Positions 26,601 to 35,540 of a stretch of 64,000 nt of DNA are shown piece by piece (position 1 is the first letter of the stretch; each line of letters opens with the position of its first letter). Made by a program: the position numbers and the translations under genes. The notes below the pieces were generated by a model. The model ran no database searches. It was given only the letters and a program-made list of their open reading frames with translations, and was not told where the DNA came from. This DNA comes from Hungatella sp. UBA7603 (GTDB lineage: Bacteria; Bacillota; Clostridia; Lachnospirales; Lachnospiraceae), in NCBI GenBank assembly GCA_002478865.1, contig DLJZ01000002.1, forward strand, positions 186,001 through 250,000. Reading direction: 5' to 3'.

Positions 26601-27162
26601 GTTCTTCGGTTAAAGGAAATACGTCAATAATTCCCCCTCGTATGGAAAACTGCCCCATGCCATCTACCTGTCCCATGCGCTCATATCCCAGCTCTAAAAG
26701 ACGTTTCTTCCAGGTCTCCACTTCAATGGTTTGACCACTTTGAACGGATAGGACCTGGTGTTTCATATATTTTAATGGAAGTAAGTGATCCATAAGACCG
26801 TCAATGGTAGTAACTACCCATCCGGAGGTTTCCTCCATCAAACGGCGAAACACAGTCATACGCTGCTTGGTCAGCAGGTTTCCATGGATATCAGCATTGA
26901 AAAACAGAAGATCCCTGGCTGGATATAACCAAACATTGGTATCAAAATAGCTTAAGTCCTCAAAAATCTCTCTGGCTCTGGTATCATCATAGGTCACCAC
27001 AAGCTTCATACCAGCATTTTTTGCTGCTTCGTACATTAAGTGAACCTTTTGGGAATCCATGCAGCCGCTGGCCGCGATCGGCCCGGCCTTTTTCTCCAGA
27101 TCTTTTGAGAGGTCTTCAAAATCCTTAAGCTCCCTCAATGGTTTTTCAAATAGTCCGCTCAT
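23620..27162 (-). CDS. mfd: Transcription-repair coupling factor Mfd
   Basis: The 1180-residue ATPase removes RNA polymerase stalled at DNA damage and recruits UvrA. It has a UvrB-like N-terminal module, a polymerase-binding Tudor-like domain (near 500-570, IGDYVVHEDHGLGVYRG), a RecG-like helicase core with CGDVGYGKTEIALRAAF and IDEEQRFGV, the TRG motif region and a C-terminal D7 domain. Length is normal. It starts nine bases after pth with AAGGAGATCTC. Confidence 0.97.
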   Translation of the reverse strand: MSGLFEKPLRELKDFEDLSKDLEKKAGPIAASGCMDSQKVHLMYEAAKNAGMKLVVTYDDTRAREIFEDLSYFDTNVWLYPARDLLFFNADIHGNLLTKQRMTVFRRLMEETSGWVVTTIDGLMDHLLPLKYMKHQVLSVQSGQTIEVETWKKRLLELGYERMGQVDGMGQFSIRGGIIDVFPLTEELPIRIELWDDEVDSIRTFDLESQRSIDQLEEIQIYPATEMALTKDQIEEGIEAIQKEIKKYEKDLKAQTKVEEALRIRSIINELLEGLKEGFKQQGLDGYIHYFCPESVSFFEYFHKDDSAIFLDEPERLKEKGETVEMEFRESMIHRLENGYLLPGQTSLLFTAKEMLARTQTKSTVYLTGLEQKLTGFAVKNRYSFQVKNVSAYQNGFELLIKDLSRWKKEGYRVVLLSASRTRASRLAGDLREYDLRAYCPDDGGEDHEVKPGEILVTYGKLHRGFEYPMIKFIVITEGDMFGGEKKKRKKKKTAYEGTKIQNFSDLSIGDYVVHEDHGLGVYRGIEKIEQDGVIKDYLKVEYADNGNLYLPATRLDGIQKYAGAEAKKPKLNRLGGEQWNKTKTRVKSAVKEIAKDLVMLYAARQQTHGFQYCGDTVWQKEFEEMFPYDETEDQWDAIEATKEDMESKKIMDRLICGDVGYGKTEIALRAAFKAVQDGKQVVYLVPTTILAQQHYNTFAQRMKDFPIRVDLMSRFRTPGQIKKTIEDLKRGMVDIVIGTHRVLSKDVLFKDLGLLIIDEEQRFGVTHKEKIKQLKDNIDVLTLTATPIPRTLHMSLVGIRDMSVLEEPPVDRMPIQTYVMEHNDEMVREAIHRELSRDGQVYYVYNRVSNIDEIANHIAKLVPEANVTFAHGQMHEHELEKIMFDFVNGEIDVLVCTTIIETGLDIPNANTMIIQDADRMGLSQLYQLRGRVGRSSRISYAFLMYKRDKLLREEAEKRLQAIREFTELGSGIKIAMRDLEIRGAGNVLGAEQHGHMESVGYDLYCKLLNQAVLELKGERKEEETYNTVVDCDIDAYIPTSYIKNEYQKLDIYKRISSIESEDEYMDMQDELMDRFGDIPKPVENLLKVAAIKALAHSAYVIEVNINRQEVRLTMYKNAKLKVEGIPKIVEQYRGDLKFLMGEEPRFTYLDRKKNLSTDIMIGQAEVLLKQIGELSEKFE

Positions 27163-27171
27163 GAGATCTCC

Positions 27172-27738
27172 TTATTTCTTCCTATTATACAAATTCATTG
27201 CCGCATCAGCCCCGTCTTCTACTATCTTAGCGGATGCTTCAGCCGCAGCCTTATAGGCATCCTCCATCAAGGCTTCCTGTGCTTTTGGAAAACGTCCAAG
27301 GACATAGTCTGCAAGATCCATTTCCTTTGGTTTCTCACCGACACCTACTCGAATTCTTAAAAATTCCTGCGATCCCAAATGGTTGATGATACTTTTCAGA
27401 CCGTTATGGCCTCCTGCACTTCCTTTTGCCCGGATTCTTAATTGGCCTTCTTCTAAATTAATATCATCGCAGATTACGATGATATGATCTGGTTCTACCT
27501 TATAATAATCTGCCATGGAACCAATGCTCTCTCCACTCAAATTCATATAAGTCTGTGGTTTTGATAATATCACTTTCTCTGTACCGATCATCCCGATCCC
27601 ACAACAAGCTCTGTGCTTTTTATCGGTTAAATTAACTCCAAGTTTGTCCGCCAGAAGATCAATGGCTTCAAATCCTACGTTATGTCTGGTCTTTTCATAT
27701 TCTCTTGATGGGTTGCCTAATCCTGCGATGATAAACAT
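27172..27738 (-). CDS. pth: Peptidyl-tRNA hydrolase
   Basis: The 188-residue enzyme recycles peptidyl-tRNAs. It shows GLGNPSREYEKTRHNVGF with the catalytic His, KPQTYMNLSGES and VICDDINLEEGQLRIRAKGSAGGHNGLKSI. Next to mfd as in Bacillus (where it is called spoVC). The ATG at 27738 has AAGGAG nine bases upstream. Confidence 0.97.
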   Translation of the reverse strand: MFIIAGLGNPSREYEKTRHNVGFEAIDLLADKLGVNLTDKKHRACCGIGMIGTEKVILSKPQTYMNLSGESIGSMADYYKVEPDHIIVICDDINLEEGQLRIRAKGSAGGHNGLKSIINHLGSQEFLRIRVGVGEKPKEMDLADYVLGRFPKAQEALMEDAYKAAAEASAKIVEDGADAAMNLYNRKK

Positions 27739-27813
27739 GATGTTTCTCCTTATTATTGTCTATATTAACGGTATATTTGATTCATGACATGAATGGCTTT
27801 TAAACGCCTGAAA

Positions 27814-27846
27814 AGCGCTAGATTTTCCCAATTAGGATCTAACGCT
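27814..27846 (-). other. Hairpin in the pth leader
   Basis: AGCGCTAGAT (27814-27823) pairs with ATCTAACGCT (27837-27846) with one mismatch. On the minus strand it is followed by TTTTC. It may be an attenuator in the leader of pth-mfd. The surrounding 27739-28043 has no gene; it holds divergent leaders. Confidence 0.4.
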
Positions 27847-27915
27847 ACTTTTATCATTCTAACAGTTCCAAAAAAAGATGTAAAGGCCAACACAGAAGTT
27901 TTAAGATCTTATCCC

Positions 27916-27945
27916 TTGTATTTCCTATATTCATTATGATAAAAT
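27916..27945 (+). promoter_or_regulatory. Possible promoter of the FAD-dependent protein gene
   Basis: TTGTAT (27916-27921) and TAAAAT (27940-27945) are 18 bp apart, about 100 bp before the start codon. Confidence 0.35.
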
Positions 27946-28043
27946 GATACCGTTGCGCTTATTTATGTTCCATAATGGTATTTATTTTTACTGACTGCAT
28001 AGTGGCTATTTCTAAGGGTTAGAGAAAAAAAGGAGTGATGTTC

Positions 28044-29447
28044 ATGAAGGATGCAAACAAAAAATACGATGTGATCATTATTGGTGCGGGCCCCTCCGGC
28101 ATATTCTGCGCCTATGAACTGATTGAGAAGAAACCGGATCTTAAGATACTTATGATTGAAAAAGGACGCCGAATCGAGAACCGAAAGTGCCCCAAACGTA
28201 CCACCAAGGCATGCGTAGGCTGCAAGCCCTGTTCCATCACCACAGGTTTTGCAGGAGCCGGTGCTTTCTCAGACGGAAAACTCTCCTTATCTCCTGACGT
28301 GGGAGGCAATCTCCCTGAGATTTTAGGATATGATAAAACCGTAGAGCTTTTAAAAGAATCTGATAATATCTATTTGAAATTTGGTGCCGATGAGAATGTT
28401 TACGGCATTGACAAACAAAAGGAAATCCAGGAGATCCGCCGAAAGGCCATTAATGCCAACTTAAAGCTAATTGAATGTCCCATCCGCCATCTAGGTACGG
28501 AAGAGGGCTATAAAATCTATACCCGCCTCCAAGAGCATTTGCTGGATCAGGGCGTGGAGATGGCTTTTAATACCATGGTGAAGGACATTATCATTAAGGA
28601 CAATCAGGCAAGCGGCATCATTACTGACAAGGACGAAGTTATCTACGCTGATGAAATCGTTTCCGCAATCGGTAGAGAAGGCTCTGACTGGTTTAGTCAC
28701 ATCTGCAACGATCATAACATTGAAACAATGGTTGGAACCGTAGACATCGGTGTCCGGGTCGAAGTCCGGGACGAGGTCATGGAATTCTTAAATAAGAACC
28801 TTTACGAAGCCAAGCTTGTTTATTACACTCCTACCTTTGACGATAAGGTGCGCACCTTCTGCACCAATCCATCTGGTGAAGTAGCCACAGAATATTATGA
28901 AAATGGACTGGCTGTTGTTAACGGCCATGCTTATAAATCTCAGGAATACAAGACGGACAACACGAATTTTGCTATTCTTGTATCGAAAAACTTTACAAAA
29001 CCATTTAAGACTCCAATTGAATACGGCAAACATATCGCCCAGCTTAGCAACATGCTTTGCGATGGCAGAATCCTGGTTCAGACCTTTGGTGATTTCCAGA
29101 GAGGTCGTAGAACCACGGAAGAGAGATTATGCAGAAACAACATAATCCCTACGTTAAAAGATGCCGTACCAGGAGACTTATCTTTGGTATTCCCTCACCG
29201 TATTATGGTTGACATAAAAGAGATGCTTCTGGCCCTTGATAAAGTAACTCCAGGAATTGCTAGCGATGAAACTTTATTATATGGCGTTGAGGTTAAATTC
29301 TACTCCAATAAAGTAGTGGTAAATACTGACTTTGAGACCAGTGTTAAAGGACTTCGGGCTATTGGCGATGGGGCTTCTGTAACCAGAGGGCTTCAGCAGG
29401 CATCTGCTAATGGACTTAGTGTGGCTAGGAGTATTTTAAGTAGATAA
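28044..29447 (+). CDS. Uncharacterised FAD-dependent dehydrogenase (COG2509)
   Basis: A 467-residue flavoprotein with an N-terminal Rossmann motif (VIIIGAGPSGIFCAYEL), a cysteine-rich stretch (KCPKRTTKACVGCKPC) followed by GFAGAGAFSDGKL, and a C-terminal FAD closure (RAIGDGASVTRGLQQA). It matches the COG2509 group, common in anaerobic Firmicutes, with no proven reaction. Three in-frame starts exist (GTG 28035, ATG 28038, ATG 28044); AGGAG at 28031-28035 best serves the last. Confidence 0.82.
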   Translation: MKDANKKYDVIIIGAGPSGIFCAYELIEKKPDLKILMIEKGRRIENRKCPKRTTKACVGCKPCSITTGFAGAGAFSDGKLSLSPDVGGNLPEILGYDKTVELLKESDNIYLKFGADENVYGIDKQKEIQEIRRKAINANLKLIECPIRHLGTEEGYKIYTRLQEHLLDQGVEMAFNTMVKDIIIKDNQASGIITDKDEVIYADEIVSAIGREGSDWFSHICNDHNIETMVGTVDIGVRVEVRDEVMEFLNKNLYEAKLVYYTPTFDDKVRTFCTNPSGEVATEYYENGLAVVNGHAYKSQEYKTDNTNFAILVSKNFTKPFKTPIEYGKHIAQLSNMLCDGRILVQTFGDFQRGRRTTEERLCRNNIIPTLKDAVPGDLSLVFPHRIMVDIKEMLLALDKVTPGIASDETLLYGVEVKFYSNKVVVNTDFETSVKGLRAIGDGASVTRGLQQASANGLSVARSILSR

Positions 29448-29449
29448 TA

Positions 29450-29911
29450 ATGGTTAATTATAGATTAAAATTGGAAGCCAATCTAAAGAATAAAATGATT
29501 TTTGCTGTAGAATATCAGTCAAAGGATATTGCATTGATCTTATTTGAAGATAATCATCGCCCTGGAGAATTAATGAGGGATTTTAATTTTTTATACCCAA
29601 ATTATTATGCTTCTGAGTCAGAATGGAATGATGATAGAAACTTAATATCTGCACTAATCTTAAGCTTAGATGGAGAAATAACAGATCAGGAATTGAAAGA
29701 CGATCTTGTATGCCTTGCAGATTCTCTTATTGAATATAAGCCTGCGGTTAATACAAAGGTGGATTTTTATTATGATCCCAAAATCAATCAATACTACTGT
29801 GAAAGAGACGGACACAGGGAGCAGTTTTCACAATATATAGTGTCTCTTTGTGAAAACAAGGAAACCATTCACTTAGATGAAGAATGCTTCAACCACCTCA
29901 CGCAATCTTGA
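29450..29911 (+). CDS. Hypothetical 153-residue protein, unrecognised
   Basis: The frame begins two bases after the upstream stop and has only AGGAG about 17 bases away, so it may depend on coupling. The product is soluble and acidic, with DFNFLYPNYYASESEWNDDRN, alternating hydrophobic strands and FYYDPKINQYYCERDGHREQ. It resembles small immunity-type proteins in composition, but I recognise no family. Codon use is more AT-rich than the gene before it, suggesting separate origin. Confidence 0.6.
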   Translation: MVNYRLKLEANLKNKMIFAVEYQSKDIALILFEDNHRPGELMRDFNFLYPNYYASESEWNDDRNLISALILSLDGEITDQELKDDLVCLADSLIEYKPAVNTKVDFYYDPKINQYYCERDGHREQFSQYIVSLCENKETIHLDEECFNHLTQS

Positions 29912-30000
29912 TGGGTAATTACACGATTAAGTATATAAAGTAATAATCAATGTATTACACTACTTACTTAGTAAGACTCAGTATAATATGCTTTCTATAA

Positions 30001-30050
30001 AAAAAGGAAAGACCGTAAGTGATTTACCACTGATGGTCTTTCCTCTTTTC
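30001..30050. terminator. Bidirectional terminator between convergent genes
   Basis: GGAAAGACC (30006-30014) pairs with GGTCTTTCC (30035-30043), flanked by A and T tracts on both sides. It serves the plus-strand pair and the minus-strand secreted protein gene. Confidence 0.88.
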
Positions 30051-30094
30051 ATGCACTTTTTACGGACTAATACGATACACTGTATCCAGCAAAA

Positions 30095-30811
30095 TTATTG
30101 ATTGATAACGCTACCAATCTCATTCATTCTCTCCGCCGATTCATGAAAGGTGATTTTTGTTCGTGTATATACGTAACAACTATATTCTTTATTCCCTATT
30201 ACAACTGGTATCACAATAAAGCTAGTTTCGTCTGTATAAAATTCTGATATATTAGGTGCAACAAAATTCATACCAACGGCTTCATTGGGATTTATAGTTT
30301 TTTCCTCATAAAAACTAAATGAATTTGGATCAAACAGATATAAATCCTTCATTTTTTCATTTCTGACTATTTTTAGATTGCTTTTAATCGTAATCGGTTT
30401 ATCACATATATTCTTAATGGCTATCTTAACAGTTTTACTATTACCAACTTTTACATCAGTGGCCCAAGTTATAAGGAACGTCACTCCATCATTTACATCA
30501 CTAAATATTTCTCCTCTACTAGCTGTCATACGCCCATCTGGTATTACTGTACTAGTTTGTAGCACTCCTAATTCATTAAAATAGTATTCCTTTCCATCCA
30601 CAGTCACAATTCCTGTCTGCATATACCCATTTGAATCAAAATGATAAAATTGGTCAGTCCCTGGTTCCCTAAACCATCTATCTCTAAGAGAAGAACCATC
30701 ATTCAGTACATATTGCCAACCAGTAGAATCTTGTTTCCATTCATCTGCATAACTTACAATAGAACCGAAGATTGACAACACCAAAGATACTAAAACTATT
30801 AACTTTTTCAT
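30095..30811 (-). CDS. Secreted protein with cell-wall-binding (choline-binding-like) repeats
   Basis: The 238-residue protein has a signal peptide (MKKLIVLVSLVLSIFGSIVSYA) and then about two aromatic repeats of the CW_binding_1 type (GWQYVLNDGSSLRDRWFRE, QFYHFDSNGYMQTGIVTV, KEYYFNELGVLQ). The C-terminal 150 residues form an unrecognised beta-rich domain (LITWATDVKVGNSKTVKIAI). It is probably held on the cell surface. The ATG at 30811 follows GGGGGAG; the longer frame to 30832 has no ribosome site. Its neighbourhood is AT-rich. Confidence 0.75.
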   Translation of the reverse strand: MKKLIVLVSLVLSIFGSIVSYADEWKQDSTGWQYVLNDGSSLRDRWFREPGTDQFYHFDSNGYMQTGIVTVDGKEYYFNELGVLQTSTVIPDGRMTASRGEIFSDVNDGVTFLITWATDVKVGNSKTVKIAIKNICDKPITIKSNLKIVRNEKMKDLYLFDPNSFSFYEEKTINPNEAVGMNFVAPNISEFYTDETSFIVIPVVIGNKEYSCYVYTRTKITFHESAERMNEIGSVINQ

Positions 30812-31078
30812 ACAACTCCCCCTATTTAACATTGTTACTCTAATTATATTCTATAAAATAATTAACCTCAACCAATACATAAAAAAATCGAATATTAACA
30901 AGCCTTAAATATTATTTGCATTCAATTTAAAATTCCCTAAAACATATAGCAGTATTTTTAATGAGTGTTATAATAAAGTTGGACATAAATCGATAGGTAA
31001 GCCGCAAATATATTTTTACTTACATTAATTACTTCGTATATTTGGACACGAAATTTTTTAATTTTAAAGGAGGTACGC

Positions 31079-31975
31079 ATGATATCTATCATAATTAACC
31101 TATTAGTCACAACTGTAATTATGTTAACCATACTCTTGACAAACAAGACTGCAGAAAAAGCAAATGGAAATATTCTTCTTGGAGTGTCACTGCCCCACTC
31201 AGAGCTTGAAAATAATGAAGTACTGAAAATTGTTCACGATTATCATAAAACCTACATTTCAGCAGGATTGATATCTGTTTTGTTTATGCTTCCCCTTCTA
31301 ATCATTTATAACTATGATTCGATTAGTATTTTATACATTTTGGCTTGGTGTTGTCTCGTTTTCTATAGTAACTTTATCATTCAGAAAAAACACTTCAACA
31401 AATTATATCAATTGAAAAGAGATAAGGGATGGTATATTGAAGAGAGACAGAGTATTGAGATTGATACAGATGAGAGTCAGTTTTGGGTGATGGGATACTA
31501 CTATAATCCAAATGACAAGCGTGTGTGGGTTGAAAAGCGGTTTGGCATTGGTACAACAACTAATATGGCATCATGGCTTGGAAAGCTGACTTATGTTTTT
31601 CTTGCCGCAATTATAATAGGGACCATTGCTCTTTCTATATTTATAATGCCGCTGGACTTTGGATCTGTTGATCTAGAGGTAAAAAATAATGTAGTTTTTG
31701 TAAATGCACCAATGCGCAATGACTCTTTTTCTTTGTCTGACATACAAGAAGTTAAGCAGGTGAAAGATCTACCTAAAATGAGAAAACGCAATGGCGGAGA
31801 TGGCAATAATTTTTATATAGGAAGCTTTTATGTACAGGGATATAACAATTGCTCTGTATATATTCATCGGAACAATCCCCCCTATATTTTTGTTACTCTC
31901 TCAGATAGAATAGTTATCCTTAACGGAGATACCCCAGAAAAAACTGAAGAATATTATTTACTTCTTACAAAATAA
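31079..31975 (+). CDS. DUF5808-like integral membrane protein
   Basis: A 298-residue membrane protein with segments near 3-20, 62-80, 85-103 and 165-190. The central FWVMGYYYNPNDKRVWVEKRFGIGTTTN matches the DUF5808 pattern, and the C-terminal 110 residues form a soluble domain, perhaps PH-like. Function is unknown; relatives often sit beside small regulators. Ribosome site AAAGGAGG lies just before the ATG. In 30833-31078 I see only AT-rich sequence without a clear gene. Confidence 0.65.
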   Translation: MISIIINLLVTTVIMLTILLTNKTAEKANGNILLGVSLPHSELENNEVLKIVHDYHKTYISAGLISVLFMLPLLIIYNYDSISILYILAWCCLVFYSNFIIQKKHFNKLYQLKRDKGWYIEERQSIEIDTDESQFWVMGYYYNPNDKRVWVEKRFGIGTTTNMASWLGKLTYVFLAAIIIGTIALSIFIMPLDFGSVDLEVKNNVVFVNAPMRNDSFSLSDIQEVKQVKDLPKMRKRNGGDGNNFYIGSFYVQGYNNCSVYIHRNNPPYIFVTLSDRIVILNGDTPEKTEEYYLLLTK

Positions 31976-32143
31976 TAAAAGGTAAATTGTACCCCAAACC
32001 AATTTTTTTGTAAAAGAGGATGTGTTTAACTAAAAAAGGAAGACCACCGGTTATCTTATTTTATAAAACTTGTGGAATAACCAATTCATAACGATGATTC
32101 AACTGGAACATGCACTAAATAATTATTTGTATCCAAGCGGGAC

Positions 32144-33034
32144 TTAATCTATAGGAAAATAAATATCAATTTCAGAGTTACTGTCATATGCTCCAGTAAA
32201 CCGTTCAGTATAGCACTCAAAATCATCACGGTTAGCAAGTTCATAACCGCTCTTAGGAAACCAAGTACCCCAAATATAATGATATGTTTGTATCAAAGTA
32301 TCTACTGTTCCCCTATGGACAAACCTTGCATACCTTCCACCACACAACTTTTTTATTTGCATGTGGTTTAAAATAGGATGGTTCTTTGAAATATCAATTC
32401 CTACAAATGCCATACTTTCGCTATCAGTACTAAATATATCTGAGGAACATGTATCACCGGTCTCAAAAATTCCATATCGTTTATTCAGGAGAAGATCCGG
32501 TGGAACTTTATTATTAAACTGTTGCCACATTTTGAGGGATTCATTTCCAGCAACCGTTGTTTTATATCGAATTCCCATAATATATATTTCCGGCATTCGT
32601 AGAATTTCTGGAGTCAAACCAGCATAAGTGATAATAGTCTTATTGGATTTCTGTGCAGGTTGCCTGTTTCCAATTAATACATCAATTCCATTTTTTCTAT
32701 ACTCTGATGGTGTCATGGAATACCTATTTTTAAAAGCTCTTGTAAAACTTTCAGCCGTTTCAAAATAAAGAGAAAGTCCAACATCTAACACTTTTTTATC
32801 ACTATGCACCAAATCCCAAGCCGCCTGTGTTAAACGGCGGCTTCTGATATAGCTTCCTATGGTTTCGCCCATAATGGCATGAAAATAACGATGAAAGTGA
32901 TAGTAGGAATAGGAAACTGCCTCAGCAACATCACTCGCAACAATTGGTTGATATAAATGATTCTCTATGAATACAATTGCTTTGCCTATGGTTTGTTTGT
33001 CATTCAAAGACACTTCCTCCTCCCTTTTATTCAT
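32144..33034 (-). CDS. AraC-family regulator with GyrI-like effector domain
   Basis: The protein has an N-terminal AraC domain (VASDVAEAVSYSYYHFHRYFHA ... ESFTRAFKNRYSMTPSEYRK) and a C-terminal GyrI/Rob-like ligand domain (residues about 135-296). It belongs to the multidrug or small-molecule sensing type. The ATG at 33034 has a poor ribosome site. A strong one (GGGAGGAGG) sits inside the frame and would favour the TTG at 33007, nine codons later. It follows the C45 gene by seven bases. Confidence 0.88.
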   Translation of the reverse strand: MNKREEEVSLNDKQTIGKAIVFIENHLYQPIVASDVAEAVSYSYYHFHRYFHAIMGETIGSYIRSRRLTQAAWDLVHSDKKVLDVGLSLYFETAESFTRAFKNRYSMTPSEYRKNGIDVLIGNRQPAQKSNKTIITYAGLTPEILRMPEIYIMGIRYKTTVAGNESLKMWQQFNNKVPPDLLLNKRYGIFETGDTCSSDIFSTDSESMAFVGIDISKNHPILNHMQIKKLCGGRYARFVHRGTVDTLIQTYHYIWGTWFPKSGYELANRDDFECYTERFTGAYDSNSEIDIYFPID

Positions 33035-33041
33035 TACTACT

Positions 33042-34151
33042 TCATTCGCTTATTTTGTAAAAATCCGAACTTGCCTTTTCTTGTGGTAATAATACTTTCA
33101 TTTCTTCCGTGTCAAATGTTCCAACACAAAAAGTATTCCATTCATTGACTTGTGGGGAACCAAAGGTCACCTCTATAGTTTTATCAGTTGTATCAAATAT
33201 CATAGAGCGTAGGGTACCAAAGAATTCCCCGTAATAATGGCAGCAAAGTCCAGCCGGATATGAAGTTGAAAGCAGTTCCTTAACCTTGTTTTTTGAAATC
33301 AATTTATTTCTCTCAAAAACATCAATAATTCTATGGTTCCGGATAACGGAGTTTTCAATGAGTATTTTTTCATAAGGCTTTATCTCATCAAATAACACAT
33401 GATTTGTGGAGCTAAGGTATGTTTCATCGCTATTTTTATCTAAAATTTTATAAGCTTTATGTCCATCAACACATTGAAGCAGCGCTATTTTGTTATGACT
33501 ATCAGCCAACATTAAGTTGATATTATAACCAATGGGGGCAGCCATTGTCCATTTTATTGCTTCATCTACATTTTTACAGTTTTCAAGTATGCTACGAACC
33601 ACTATCCAAAAGCTAAATCCTGTTATTCCTGCTTTTTGACCGCCTTCAAAGTTGCCAACAGGCAGGCCATTCGATGCCTTACAAACAGCAAGACCATGTT
33701 CATTCATTCCATCACATCTACCAAACAAATTTAAGGTAGATGCAATATACCGATATTTTCCCTTAATATCAGTATAAGCAAAGCACATCTCTTCCATTTT
33801 ATCATTGAAGTCATAATTCCTTGCCATTATAGTGTGTCCACTTTCAGCCTTTTGTGGCAATGCCGCCATTAAACTACACCCGCGTTCCAGATAGGTCATA
33901 GCGTAAAAAAGCACCTGTTCGTTGGAAACTCCTACCGTATCTGAAAATCCTTTGATTTCTTCATTGATACCTTGGCAATAACAATTCATCAGCTCAAAAA
34001 TTTTATCAAACTTATCTTGAGGGTAAGTATTCGGGGGGAGTAATACTTTCTGCAGCAAATCGGGCGTAGATAAAATCCACTTTCCAATTTGTGTGCCAAC
34101 TTCATAACTTGTCCCTACAAAATTTTTAAAATACACCGTTGATTCTTCCAT
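33042..34151 (-). CDS. C45-type Ntn hydrolase (acyltransferase/amidase-like)
   Basis: The 369-residue protein resembles C45 peptidases and acyl-CoA:6-aminopenicillanate acyltransferases. YLERGCSLMAALPQ supplies the likely nucleophile Cys (near 92), followed by TIMARNYDFND and GRCDGMNEHGLAVCKAS, typical of the Ntn fold. The substrate could be a bile acid conjugate, N-acyl amide or beta-lactam; sequence does not decide. No signal peptide. It is cotranscribed with the AraC-type gene, which may sense its substrate. Confidence 0.78.
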   Translation of the reverse strand: MEESTVYFKNFVGTSYEVGTQIGKWILSTPDLLQKVLLPPNTYPQDKFDKIFELMNCYCQGINEEIKGFSDTVGVSNEQVLFYAMTYLERGCSLMAALPQKAESGHTIMARNYDFNDKMEEMCFAYTDIKGKYRYIASTLNLFGRCDGMNEHGLAVCKASNGLPVGNFEGGQKAGITGFSFWIVVRSILENCKNVDEAIKWTMAAPIGYNINLMLADSHNKIALLQCVDGHKAYKILDKNSDETYLSSTNHVLFDEIKPYEKILIENSVIRNHRIIDVFERNKLISKNKVKELLSTSYPAGLCCHYYGEFFGTLRSMIFDTTDKTIEVTFGSPQVNEWNTFCVGTFDTEEMKVLLPQEKASSDFYKISE

Positions 34152-34285
34152 TTAGTCCACCATTCCTTTCATAAACATTATAAATCTGGCTTGCACTTAA
34201 AACTTGATATTTTTTGCTGTTTACTCAAACACACTTGTATACTATCTCAGTGCATTTAGGTAAATTGGCCAAAGTATTTATAATC

Positions 34286-34561
34286 TTATTTAAGGAAAAA
34301 ACAAGCACGATCAACGCCAAACAGTATACCCAAAGCGAAGCCTCCAATATATCCTGTTGCTGTCAGTAGCATTACCCATCTGGCTTCAAAAATAGCTGCA
34401 ATCACCGTAATCATCAGACCAAACATAAACAAATAAAAAGGCCACTGTTTCATGCCATGCAAATCAAAGAACACGTACCTACAAAAGATAAAGCTCAGGA
34501 GCATTGCAACGCATGCTAAAACACCCCAAATCACCTTGCTTTTCATTGTTATACCATTCAT
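34286..34561 (-). CDS. Small three-helix membrane protein, unrecognised
   Basis: 91 residues, mostly hydrophobic, with segments near 9-28, 38-57 and 62-82 and few charges. ATG at 34561 follows AAGGAGG; a second ATG is five codons later. No family is recognised. It stands alone between the HAD operon terminator and the C45 gene. Confidence 0.6.
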   Translation of the reverse strand: MNGITMKSKVIWGVLACVAMLLSFIFCRYVFFDLHGMKQWPFYLFMFGLMITVIAAIFEARWVMLLTATGYIGGFALGILFGVDRACFFLK

Positions 34562-34640
34562 ACAAACAGCCTCCTTACTATATTAAATATGGGCATTAAT
34601 AGGACTTAAGTTAGAAATGTTATTTTTATTCCATAATACC

Positions 34641-34679
34641 ATAAAAGGAACAGACCCGTAAAAAGTAAAGGTCTGTTCC
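34641..34679 (-). terminator. Terminator of the foldase-xpt-HAD operon
   Basis: GGAACAGACC (34647-34656) pairs with GGTCTGTTCC (34670-34679), and the minus strand continues TTTTATGG. Confidence 0.87.
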
Positions 34680-34742
34680 TCTTTAATTTTAAAGCTATGT
34701 TATTTAAAGTCTTATGGTTTAAAGCTATATGGTTTACATTCT

Positions 34743-35540
34743 CTAGATAAGTCCTAATTCCTTCATCGCATAAGCCACACCATCATCTTCCACATTCTTC
34801 GTAAAGAAAGTGGCATACGGCTCTAACTCTACACTATGATGTCCCATAAGTACGCAGTTCTTAGCAAGCTGGAACATGGAAAGATCGTTGGTACTGTCTC
34901 CGAACACATAGATATCGGATAGCTCAATGCCGTAATGCTTCATGACCAGTTCAATGCCAGTGGCCTTAGAATGTCCTTCAGGGACGCATTCATAGAAGCC
35001 ATCTCCCCGGTCAATGATATCAATGTCTTTTTCCAGATCCTGGTAAAATCCTTTGACATCGCTGTTTTCATCAGCCAGGACAAAGAACTTATCAAAATCG
35101 TAACAGTCGTCTTCCCAACCAAAGGAGGAAACTTTTCCTTCCTTGATCATCTGGGATTTCATTCTCACCGCCACTGGCATCCAAGGGTCTTCTTTTCTGA
35201 AATAGCATTCCTCGGTTCCTTCCAGCATTCCGTCTAGTTTGTGTTTAATTATGATTTTTTTAATCTCGCTGCCTCTTTTGCGAGGGATGGTAGTAGAATA
35301 TAAGACTTTTTCGCCAGCTACGACTCTGGTACCACAGCCGCAGCAATATCCGTCCACTTCTATCATACGCCTCACAGGCTCGATCAGGCTATAAGTTCTT
35401 CCGGTATTGATAAATACCAGATGACCGTTCTTTCTTGCCTGAGCGATGGCCTCCATAGCACTCACCGGGATTTGCCGGGTTGACTCTGAAGTCAGAGTGC
35501 CGTCTATGTCAAAGAACAGCGCCTTACGTCCTTTGTTCAT
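34743..35540 (-). CDS. Cof-type HAD-IIB phosphatase
   Basis: The 265-residue protein has HAD motif I FFDIDGTL, motif II INTGR and motif IV FGDSTNDLSMF, with a cap of the Cof/YidA type between. Such enzymes dephosphorylate sugar phosphates or cofactors such as FMN or PLP. The ATG overlaps the xpt stop by four bases (ATGA), so it is coupled to purine salvage, and a nucleotide-related substrate is possible. Confidence 0.88.
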   Translation of the reverse strand: MNKGRKALFFDIDGTLTSESTRQIPVSAMEAIAQARKNGHLVFINTGRTYSLIEPVRRMIEVDGYCCGCGTRVVAGEKVLYSTTIPRKRGSEIKKIIIKHKLDGMLEGTEECYFRKEDPWMPVAVRMKSQMIKEGKVSSFGWEDDCYDFDKFFVLADENSDVKGFYQDLEKDIDIIDRGDGFYECVPEGHSKATGIELVMKHYGIELSDIYVFGDSTNDLSMFQLAKNCVLMGHHSVELEPYATFFTKNVEDDGVAYAMKELGLI

